From NCBI GenBank assembly GCA_022835595.1, contig BQUP01000001.1, forward strand, positions 1,178,001 to 1,242,000: 64,000 bases of DNA, in the 5' to 3' direction. A model generated the notes under the pieces. That model searched no databases. It had not been told where the DNA came from and saw only the letters and a list, made by a program, of their open reading frames with translations. How positions within the stretch are numbered: the stretch's first letter is position 1; each line of letters starts with the position of its first letter. This document shows positions 45,608 through 55,218 of this stretch, piece after piece. This stretch comes from Cystobasidium ongulense (Eukaryota; Basidiomycota; Cystobasidiomycetes; Cystobasidiales; Cystobasidiaceae). Position numbers and translations under genes: made by a program.

Positions 45608-48436
45608 TTAACGAGTAAAGGTAGCTCCTGCACTGATTACATCATCATCATCTTCGTCATCCTCGATAATCTCAGCTTCTTTCGCCGTCTCAGCCGGGTG
45701 CTGATTGACGAGTTCGATGCCAGTTTCCGTACGGACGAATACTGCATCATCGCCAGGTCGGATGGTCCCTCGGAGTAAAGCAGCAGAAATAGGACTTCGT
45801 ACTGCCTTTGTCACTAGTCGATTCAGTGAACGTGCACCATATACTGGACTATAACCTTCTTGTGCCAACCAATCCCTGGCCTCTTGTTCCAATATGAGAG
45901 TAATGCGTTTATCGTCCAGAACGCGTTGCAGTTCGCCAATGCGAATGTCGACGATTTGGTTGAACGAATTGGGTCCAAGTCCTGTAAAGGTGTATAGTGT
46001 CAACAGAGACTAGTGCTGTGAGGCGATTCAAAATCATGAGCTTACGGTTGAATACTATTTGTTCATCGAGCCGGTTGATCAACTCGGGTGGATACTGTGA
46101 CTGTACGAGATCCAAGACCGCCTGTTTCGCTTCGGGTGTGATTACTCCTGTTGTCGGATCACTAGCTCCTTCCTGCATGAGAAGCGTACTGCCCAGATTA
46201 CTTGTGAGAATGATAACTGGGCAAAGAAAGTGAGTCAGCACAGACCATTTACACAAAATAAGAGCTAAACTCACTTGTGTTGCGGAAGTCAATCTTGCGA
46301 CCTTGAGAATCAGTGATCATGCCTTCGTCCAGAATTTGCAGCAAGATATTCGATACATCCTAGACGCAGCCGTCAAAAGAGCATGTGAGCATCGAACAAC
46401 TAATTGTGAGAAGTAAGGAAGCTTACCTTATGGGCTTTTTCAAACTCGTCCAGTAGTAACACACAGAATGGCTTCCTACGGACTTGCTCAAGCTGACCAC
46501 TGTCTTCGTAGCCAATATACCCAGCCGGAGCACCGATAAGGCGCGCTACGGTGTGTCTTTCCGCATATTCAGACATGTTAATTGTGATAAGTGCCCTTTC
46601 CGAATCGAATAAGAACTTTGCCAACTGCTTAGCCATCAGCGTTTTACCTATAGAAAAATGATAATTAGAAGTCGAATGCGAAATTACGGATGTAATAGAA
46701 AATGTGCTTACCAACACCCGTCGGCCCTAACATCAAGAAACTAGCTGTTGGTCGATTTAAAGGAGCTAAGCCTGCCCTGGACAAACGAACAGCTTCCGCA
46801 ATTGAATGTACAGCAGCATCCTGTCCAACAATGCTCCTTGACAATTCTTCTTCCAGACGGAGTAATCGCTCCCTCTCTCCAAGCAAGAGAGATTTGAGAG
46901 GTACGCCAGTCATTTTCGATACGACTCGAGCGACATCTTCACTTGACACTCGGTCGTGTAGGAATACTTGACCATGAGCTTGACCAGTCGTAGGGTCTAT
47001 ATCTGTATCTTTAGGTATCTTCTCTTCTAACCCCGGTATGACGGCATATTCGAGTTCAGCGGCCTCTGACCACCTTCCTGCAAGTTTTGCATCGATATAA
47101 CGCTGTTTCGCTTGCTCAAGTTGAATACGAGTATCCTTGATCTCCTGCATCTTAGCTCTTTCATCTCTCCAAATTTGTTCCATTTCCTTAGCTTGATCTT
47201 GAGTAGCTTCAATTTGTTGGTCAATAGTAGCTTTACGTTCTTTTGCGATTGAGTCGTTGTCGTTTCGTAGACTCTCTAGCTCAATCTGTAGAGTTATAAG
47301 TCGTCTTTCGAGAGCTTCCAACTCGTCCGGCTTGCTTTCTAGTGATAGTCGAAGACTACTAGCCGCTTCGTCGATAAGATCAATGGCTTTGTCAGGCAGG
47401 TATCGGTCGGAGATATATCGGTCTGAATAGCGAGCTGCGGACACAAGCGCCGAGTCTGCTATCTCGACACCGTGATGTGAGGAGTATTTCGCTTTGAGGC
47501 CGCGTAGAATAGTGACTGGCAGGCACCGCCTATTTAGCTACTTGAATGCATAATTTGGGTAAGCGGTCTAAACTCACTTGTTTGCTCGACAGTCGGTTCT
47601 TGCACAATGATAGGCTGGAACCTTCTGGCAAGGGCTGCGTCCTTTTCTATCGTCTTTCGGTACTCGTCTAATGTTGATGCACCAGCAAGTTGCAACCCTC
47701 GAGCCAGTGCTGGCTTTATGATCTCACTTCCGGTGACTGAGCCCTCGGCTTTGCCCAGATTCATAAGATTGTGAAGTTCGTCGACGAATATGATGCAGTT
47801 GCCTGCAGCAGCATCAATGTCACTTAGAAGAGACTTGAATTTCTCTTCAAAGGACCCTCTGAAAGCTGATCCAGCTACTAGGCCAGCTAAATCGACGCTA
47901 ATGACTCTTTTGCCATGAAGTGATTCAGGAACTTCTTTCCTATGGATTCTTTGAGCTAATCCTTCGACAATGGCAGTTTTACCAACTCCAGCTGGTGCGA
48001 TTAATACAGGATTGCTTTTTGTTCTTCTTGAAAGTATTTGAATCATTCGTTTGATTTCTGCATCTCTTCCGATGACAGGGTCGAGCTTGCCCTCTGCTGC
48101 GAGTTGTGTAAGGTCTATTCCCACTTCAGCTAGAGTTTCGCCTGGCTTCTTCTGGTTTCCGAAAATGTTGCCTATGGGCTGTCCTCCCCCGCCGCCACCA
48201 CCTCTCGGCGGGGGCATCCCACCTTGCTTTGATGGAACAGACTCATGGAAGCTTCTGCGGTGTGATGGAGTGGAGGATCTAGTCTTGGAGTGGATGGAAG
48301 TAGGTGCAGAAGCAGGCTTCACCAAGAGGGTCAGGCTACGCGTGCATGGCGGGGTGGCGACTGAGCTTGCTCCCAGAGCGACCCGCTGCAGGCGTGCAGG
48401 ATTCGTGAGTCGTTGAGCGTGCAGTCTGAGCGACAT
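45608..48436 (-). CDS. HSP78: HSP78, mitochondrial Hsp100/ClpB disaggregase
   Basis: Matrix AAA+ disaggregase that works with mitochondrial Hsp70. Read leftward from ATG 48436 to stop at 45608, about six introns. A presequence rich in Arg/Ser ([20 protein letters not shown]) leads to a Gly run and [20 protein letters not shown]. As in yeast Hsp78, the ClpB N-terminal substrate domain is absent. NBD1: Walker A APAGVGKT, Walker [11 protein letters not shown], sensor [13 protein letters not shown] with the RRF arginine-finger context. A middle coiled coil follows ([20 protein letters not shown] to [20 protein letters not shown]). NBD2: [36 protein letters not shown] with pore loop [27 protein letters not shown], and [13 protein letters not shown]. 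The first Gly of the NBD1 P-loop is replaced by Ala. The C-terminus ends in an acidic EDDEDDDD tail. Confidence 0.95.
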
Positions 48437-48566
48437 GGGATAGCAGTGCGGTGTGGATATGGTCAGTCAAACGAAGAATAAGAAGGAAAGAGCTGGAAGT
48501 ATGTCGATTGACTCGTCAAATGCGACGGCTGACCAGGACCATGCCGTTCAGCTCTCGCCATGGAGC

Positions 48567-48586
48567 ATTCCAGAATGCACGAGAAG
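48567..48586. promoter_or_regulatory. Candidate heat shock element in the HSP78/ATG16 divergent promoter
   Basis: TTCcaGAA forms a perfect inverted pair of nGAAn units, with a third in-phase GAA ten bases later (gapped HSE). It lies about 130 bp upstream of both the HSP78 start (48436, minus) and the ATG16 start (48703, plus). Confidence 0.5.
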
Positions 48587-48702
48587 GGCTGTCCATGAGG
48601 CACACTGCCACGCTCATCCCAGCTGCATAGTCGTGTAGTGCAGTGCTGGACAGTAGATACTGCAACCGTCCTCTGTGTTCCGTCGCAGCAATCCATGCCG
48701 GA

Positions 48703-49494
48703 ATGGCCACCGTCTGGCAGCAGGAGATCCTGACCCGCCTGCAGGCGAGAGATGTGCACGACAAGGCGTATGCAGAGATTGTAGAGAACTGTGAGAGTTG
48801 ATTGTCGATGCATGTGGTATAGCCAGCTGGCTCACGTCGGTTGCATGTATCCCAGGCAAGCGTCTGGCCGCGCAGACGGTAGTGCTCAAAGAACGCAACC
48901 GCTCATTGCTCAACGCTGCCTCGTCGAGCAGGCAGAACGGCGCTGGCAATGCTTCGGGGTCAGTCAGGGCCAGAATACGTTGCGTGCTGGATGCAGGCTG
49001 ATACCTTGTCGAGCAGCAACGATAACCCGGTCCAGCAGGCATACGTAGCCACCTTGGAGGCCCAAGTCGGCTCTTTACGCGAAGAGCTGTCATCATTGTA
49101 CAAGACACAAGCTCAGAACGCACAGCGGCTAGTCCACCTCACAGAACAGCTGCATGCATCTGCGGAAAAGCACGCCCAGGAACACTCTGAAGTGATACAG
49201 CTGCGTGCCGAACGCGCCACACGCGAGCGAGAGCGCGAAGAGGCAGCTCAATTACGCAGAGAGAAGGACAAGAACATCGAGACCCTACAAGACGAGCTCC
49301 ACATGCTTACACTCGAGTTTGAGCAATTGGAAAGCCGCAACGAGGCTCTTAAAGAGGACAACTCGAGCTTGTTACGCCGCTGGTTGGAAAAGAAAGCTCA
49401 AGAAGCTGCAGAGATGGACAGAATGGTCGCAGAGTCCGAAAGAGCAGCAAAGAATGGAACCAAGACTGAAGGGGCAGCGGAGAAAGCTGCTTAG
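48703..49494 (+). CDS. ATG16: Autophagy protein Atg16 (N-terminal Atg5-binding and coiled-coil form)
   Basis: Atg16 dimerises by its coiled coil and tethers Atg12-Atg5 to the isolation membrane. Exons: 48703-48790, 48856-48962 and 48997-49494, about 230 residues with no WD40 repeats, as in other fungi. The N-terminus MATVWQQEILTRLQARDVHD is the Atg5-binding helix, with the usual W-x-x-x-I-x-x-R-L-x-x-R pattern. After a linker (QTVVLKERNRSLLNAASS) comes a long coiled coil: ATLEAQVGSLREELSSLYKT, LVHLTEQLHASAEKHAQEHS, REREEAAQLRREKDKNIETL and DELHMLTLEFEQLESRNEAL, then NSSLLRRWLEKKAQEAAEMD. The second intron as read is only 34 nt; its acceptor is clear (TGGATGCAG) and the frame needs the donor at 48963. 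Shares a 266-bp divergent promoter with HSP78. Confidence 0.88.
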
Positions 49495-49616
49495 GTGACG
49501 CCCTAGATCTACTTATCTTTTGGAGTTGTAATTGTGGCAATATGTTCGCATTGTTGTTGTGTAAATACATACTGCTCCTGTTGGACACCCCACCCTGCTG
49601 GGCATTACAATAACCT

Positions 49617-52600
49617 TTAATAATAACCAAGCTTCCTGGCCATATGAGCCAAGTAATCTAGCGAGTGAAGCGGTTTCTTCCGCGCTCCATCCTTGATCTC
49701 AAGAGGCGGAGCAGGGAACCACAGCATCTCATGCGTCTTGGGATCTGTTCTGAAGTGTGACTCTGAATACCCAGCGCAGGATGTTAGCATGTGCTCAGGT
49801 TCTCGTGAGCTGATATGGTGACCTACTAATAGATTCTGGGAGGGGATCAAAGCGCTCTAGTAGTGCAGCGCGCTCAATATCGGTAGTAGGGGCGAAAGTC
49901 TCCTTGGTAGGAGCGGCATCTCCAGAAATCTCGACAATAGCCGGCGATTCTGTCCTCGCCTGCTTGCCCCTCTTCTGTACAGGCAGACTATCTTGTTCAC
50001 GCGTATCCGCATGCTGACTAGGCACAATGGGGTCTGCTAGACGCTTTGTGAGCATCTTCTTCGCATAGCCAGTTAAGCCACCTGTCCCTTCAGGCCAATT
50101 CTTGAGCGGCGTATAGTATGCAAGCTGTTCGTCTGCTTCATAGACTAATGAATCTCCAGGTCGACCAGGTTCAGTAATACCCGAATCGCGGAAAAAGGGA
50201 GATTTAATCCGGTTCGGTGGTGGTGCATTGTCGAGGAAAGGTCTAAAGGAAAGTGGATCAGGTGCACTATCTTCAGGAATGCAAAGTGACCAATTCTTTA
50301 TCTTTGAGAAGCTATTCGTTTCTATATTCCATCTATGTTCAACTACGTATAATGGCATATCTTCATCCCAATAATCAAAACGTCCTTTTGTATAATCGCT
50401 TATGTGCATCACACTTATGCGCTCGAGAAGGTCTTCAAGTTTATGATCGATGAAGAGGGACGACTTGAAGACTTCTTGTTCGTAGAACGTCCTGTCTTCC
50501 GGGTGGGAAGTCTGGCTTGGTCTATAATACCAATTCACAGTAAGGTAGCGGTCACCAGTTCTAGCAAGTAGCAAGGGAGGGACACAAGTTTTCAGCGTGT
50601 AGATTGAATCACCGATGAAAAGGAGGCTCACTCGTTCTTGCGATAGCATTTGAACACCTGCGCGATGATAGGCAATTTGGGATTGCTTGGGTTGAAGAGA
50701 TGGATGAAGTCACCTGTTGACGAGAGGAGAAAGTTAGTCTAGCCCCGTTGCCCTATAGATCAATCTGACAAACCTGGCGCATAATCTTCGCCTTTATAAT
50801 GTATGCTCTCCAAGAAGGTCTTCTGTGAAGTTGGTATTCGGTTGGTTGACATTGTCAGTTTGAGTCTCGTCTGCCCTTCGGCGATCTCCTCCACTTCTAG
50901 CGGTATCGAACCAGGACCATAGGGCACGGAAGCCAAGCTTGCGATCTGTATTTCAGCTCCAGGCACGCTTCCTTTACCCTTTGTCATTTCTTGGTAGAGT
51001 CTTTGTAAAGCTAAAGTGTCGCCATAGAATGGAGGTAGAGCTTCACCATCTGAACTATTCATGCCAGCGGCTGGCCACACGCGTCCATTTGCAAAGACCG
51101 TGCATAGCTCCGCATCAAAGTCTGTTGAATCGGGAACGAGATTCGTCCGGATGTGCTTCTCTACGGAGCTCAAGGTTGGGGGGTGAGGGTCTTTGATCTG
51201 GTAAGAAAGAAAGATCAGTCTACGCACGAGAATCACATTGTAGCTGAGCAGACTCGACTGACATATTGGTAGAATTGCGGAAATTTCTCATGTGAAGGGA
51301 GATTGCTGATTGGCGCAGACAATGATCTGCCCGATTCAGGTTCCTTTTCCGCCTTCAGACGGCCTATGACCTCCAAATAAAATTTCTTTTGCGCTGATCC
51401 TGTTTCGCGTGGTTCGAGCCAGCCACTCGATTCATCAGATACCTCATCGATATCCCTATTCCGTTTCTTTCCCTTGTACAATTTTGCCCTAGCAGCGAAG
51501 ATTGTGTCCTGTTCTTCTTGTAGCCTCTTCTTTGCTTCGTTCGATATCACAGATGGCGGCAGTTGTACGGGGATCTCCACACCTTGCTCTCCTGATGGAA
51601 CGGGATAGAAGATGGACAATGGATTCGCATAATGCATCTGTTGCATGTATTGCGCATGTACAAACTGCGATTGCTGAGGTGCTGTCCGCTGAAGTTGATG
51701 ATGTGCCTGGGCACTTTGGACTAATGGACCGGGTGATGCCGTACCTGTAGGCTGTTGCAATACTGAAGGTGACTGTGCGTACAACGGTGCGAGCGCAGGA
51801 GACTGAGCGGGAGATGGCACGTTGAACTGTTGAGCTGAAGTAAAGCTGAAAGATTGTGCGGCACGATGCATAGGCATGTTAGGAATTGCCTGCGCGATTA
51901 CCGAAGGCGCTGGACTCATGCTTCCATGCAAGCGATCCGTCGAGAGTTGAGGAGCAGGCGAAGGGTGCGCAGATGTGTCTGCACTCATGGATTCGTCTCC
52001 CATCGCATCTAGTGACATGGCTCTTGGAGCAGGACGAACGGCTGGGTCCAGGCTGCTGAGGGGAGGGAGTGTTTTATTCTTTGTCCAGAGTTCGTCGAGC
52101 ATGGTCTGAGGAAAAGCAAATCAGCAGGGCGGGCCCAAAGCAGCCACCAATCATGTGCATACCTCCATCTTGCGGGCATCTCTATACGTCACGCTGCTCT
52201 TGCCAGCGACTTCGGCCACACCATGGAAGCTCCAGTAGAGGTCGCTGTAAACCTGCGACGGATCCGTGTATCGTCGGGATTGAAGACTGGCGACATGACT
52301 ATCAGCCACTTGCCTGTAGTGCGGTATTCTGCTGCTGCTTACGCTTCTGTTACCATGTCGAGGCATCTTCTGTGTCCATCGTCTTTGTGATAGTACTCTG
52401 GCACCTTTTCCGGGGCTGCAAAGCGACAAGCAGGAGAGATAGCCAGTAGCAGTGGTCAGCTGCTGATGCTATGTGAAGGCTGACGAAACCCTTCATAAAG
52501 CTGTCCTGCTCGGCGTCCTGCTTCTCTGGCTCTTGACAATCGACACAACTTCGCGACTTACCAGGAAACTGCCTGAACTGCTCGCCGATATTGCGGCTGT

Positions 52601-52703
52601 TCCTGTTGCGATACTGCGACAACTGTCGAATCAACAGCAAGAACCCATCTGTCTGCTGGCTGGGCAGCGTCGACCCGCTCGCCAGCTGCTGCTGCTCTTG
52701 CAT
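49617..52703 (-). CDS. RSC1/RSC2-like chromatin remodelling subunit: two bromodomains and a BAH domain
   Basis: Read leftward from ATG 52703 (MQEQQQLASGSTLPSQQ) to TAA at 49617-49619. The first bromodomain is split over three exons: LLLIRQLSQYRNRNSRNIGE, QFRQFPAPEKVPEYYH, HRRCLDMVTEALQSRRYTDP and YSDLYWSFHGVAEVAGKS. A Pro/Gln/Ser-rich linker (52000-51600) follows. The second bromodomain has KKFYLEVIGRLKAEKE, FPQFYQ joined to IKDPHPPTLSSVEKHIR and DFDAELCTVFANGRVWPAAG. The BAH domain runs from IHYKGEDYAPGDFIHLFNP through PKLPIIAQVFKCYR, LTVNWYYRPSQTSHPEDRTF and EQEVFKSSLFIDHKLEDLLE to YVVEHRWNIETNSFSKIKNW. The order matches yeast Rsc1/Rsc2. Neither bromodomain shows the acetyl-lysine-binding Asn at the expected place. 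Upstream in-frame starts for shorter forms exist but would remove bromodomain 1. Confidence 0.85.
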
Positions 52704-53166
52704 GTTGATGCTGGCTCAGAGTTGTCCGCTGCTCAAGCTGCTGCAAACCACGTGAGACGCGAAGACGAGCAGGACCGGTCTAGCATGAAGCAAATGTTCT
52801 CACTACATTAGCTCGTATGCTCTACTGGACTGGGATCCAGCTACAAGCTGCCAGGACTTTGGACCCTGCGAAGTGCGGAGCCGGCTCTGTCAAGCTCGAG
52901 GCAGTCGAAAACCAAAAAGTCAGGTTGAAGCGATCCCTACGCCTGGCATAAGCTATCCAGCAGGAGATACACTTGACAATGCAATGCCTGAACTCTATTA
53001 CCAATTTCCTGATGGCTCATTCACGTTGTTATTGGGATCACTTCCATATCTCAATCGCCAAAGCAACCGCCTTTACAAGGGGAAAGCTCGCAACAGGTTA
53101 TTGAGGGCTCACCATATTATCCTGACATGCTGTCTCCCTTCTGACACATATCATGGGCTGCGTGTC
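52704..53166. other. Divergent intergenic region, RSC1/2-like / GT4-like
   Basis: About 460 bp. The frame of the GT4-like gene is open upstream of its chosen ATG back to an ATG at 52873, so part of this stretch may be coding. Nothing else is recognisable. Confidence 0.4.
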
Positions 53167-55000
53167 ATGTTCATCTCCAAGCTCAGCTGGCATCTCAGAT
53201 CGCATGTCCTCTTTCCCGTAGTAGACAGCTTGACACGGAGACTGCGGAAGGCAGCCACAGTCAAACAGGTCATCGCTGCCTTCATCGTAACGTCAACTCT
53301 GATTTGGTACGCTTGGAAGCAGCCTCAAATCTCTGTGCAGTCGGGGACTCGTCGTCATCTTCGGATAGCCATATTGGACAACCGCCACGGTCACGATGGC
53401 AAGTATTTGAAAGGCTCGCCAAGCCGAAATTTGCTAATAAATTACTCCTATATCTACATCCTCTCAATCAGAGGTCATTCTTCCGACTTTATGGCATCTG
53501 CAACGTCTGCCGAATGTCAAATTAGATCTTTTCCGCGACCACTTTCGGCCAGGTGCTCGCCAAGCGCTGGAGGAATGGTTCATGGGTTCCTACCATACAT
53601 ACGATTCATTCTTTGAAGAGGATCTATCTGATTATGATACCATTTTCTTGACAACTGGAGACAGAGAGACCGCCCCCCTCTTCGACAGCAGTATAATTCA
53701 TCTATATCCACATCTCAGAGTAGTTGCTATTGCACATGGAGTGCATCGGTACGTAGCCGCAGAAATGCCTTTATCGACAGATAAGCGTACCACAGCAGCA
53801 CCGTTAGCAACACCGGATCTTACAAAGATCAAGGTCATGATGCGTGAAGATCGCTGGTCCTTCCTCTGTCTTTCTCCCCATGTTTCGAAAACCCTTTCGA
53901 GCGTTCTCTCAGTCAATGGGATTAGGGACAGGAACAATTCACTTGCTTCATCCATCGAAACTTTCGTTCCCGTAAGCCAATCCTTCCAAGTCTAGTACAG
54001 CGGAAGACCGCTAACATTCAAAGGCCTGAAATCGCTATGGACAGGTCATGCCGGTAAAGAGGGCAGCTAGAGACTACACCGATCTTGCGAAACCGTTTAT
54101 AGCCTGTATAGTTGGGAGAACTTCAATCTCTCGAGATTATGGTCGGATACTCTTGTTATTGAAGAGAGCTCATTTTCGTGGGTTACATCTTCACTCTACG
54201 ATTGTTTTATGGTTGCTTATCGCAAATGGACTGCTCCCATGGTGTACAGGCAAGCCACGATTATGGACTGGCATCCGTGACGACAAAATTAATTCTCCCA
54301 ACAAGGTCCATTCCCCCAAATCTCGATTCGAGCTCTTAATACTGGGCGAGAACGCGGCCCGAGGTAGGCTACATATACCGGTCCAGCTTGACGGCATCGT
54401 GAAGAAAAGTGGACAGACTACACAAGCAGAAGTAAGTATCAACGTGTCACCTTCACCCTACTACCGTCTCACATATTGCTTCTCCATGCAGTTTTTCCAA
54501 TATCTAAGCTCGGCAGTATGTATAGGATATTCCACCCTGTTTTTGACAAGTAAGAGCTGACAACACATTAGGATGTGGTCATTCCTGCGTTCAGGGATCA
54601 GGTCCGCTACACTGCTACTTCTGCTAGTGGTTCTATACCAGCGGCCGTAATGGCTAGAGTACCAGTCCTAGTCGATAGACAAGAGCTAGCTGCCTATTCA
54701 TACCTCAAACCTCCGGCGTACATACTTCGAGAGCAAAACGAAGATGAAATTGCAGCTGTCGAAAGAGTTCGACAAGATCTCGCACTGAATCCTTTGTCTG
54801 TGGAGACCGACTTGGCGGGTTGGCAGACTTACGAGAAGCACCTTTACGATAGCAATCTCAAGGCTCTAGCGCAAGTTCTCAGGATCAGCCTAGAGGAGCC
54901 GAGCAGCGAGCAACAGTCGCTTGAGGCGAATATCCGGCAGGCGAGCTGGTGGCAGGGCTCTGGCAAATGTCTTCCGCCAGCAACAAGCATAGTACTGTAG
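53167..55000 (+). CDS. Putative membrane-anchored glycosyltransferase, GT4-like
   Basis: Exons: 53167-53398, 53472-53971, 54045-54431, 54492-54515 (24 nt) and 54572-55000, about 520 residues. A short N-terminus leads to one hydrophobic segment (VKQVIAAFIVTSTLIWYAW), as in type II Golgi/ER enzymes. The body has RIAILDNRHGHDEVILPTLW, LDLFRDHFRPGARQALEEWF, SDYDTIFLTTGDRETAPLF, HLRVVAIAHGVHRY and ACIVGRTSISRDYGRIL; the C-terminus has SSADVVIPAFRDQVRYTATS, GSIPAAVMARVPVLVDRQEL and AYSYL, the nucleotide-sugar-facing layout of GT-B enzymes (family GT4 or close). The donor of intron 1 is GC, not GT (see findings). An in-frame ATG at 52873 would add 98 residues of doubtful quality. Activity is inferred from fold-level pattern only. 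Convergent with the GT43-like gene, stops 218 bp apart. Confidence 0.68.
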
Positions 55001-55218
55001 CATTTCTCACACCTAGACTATGCAATCCCAGACATGCGCATGTCTAAAATACAGTAAATAAGAAGTCCGAAACGTCGGTATCGGAGACGTCTGGCCGAAC
55101 AGCTAGCCAGCAGTCTATGTACGTCTTGTGCACTGCAATCTCTATTTCAACAAACCATCGGCCTCGGTTCAGGAACAGATTGTCCCGCCTAACAGCTCTC
55201 ACAGGGCCTTTGAGCCTT

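Noticed and set aside
52473-52811. A Leu-rich 112-codon plus-strand open frame
   Set aside because: It is antisense to the first bromodomain exons of the RSC1/2-like gene, whose minus-strand frame is well supported.
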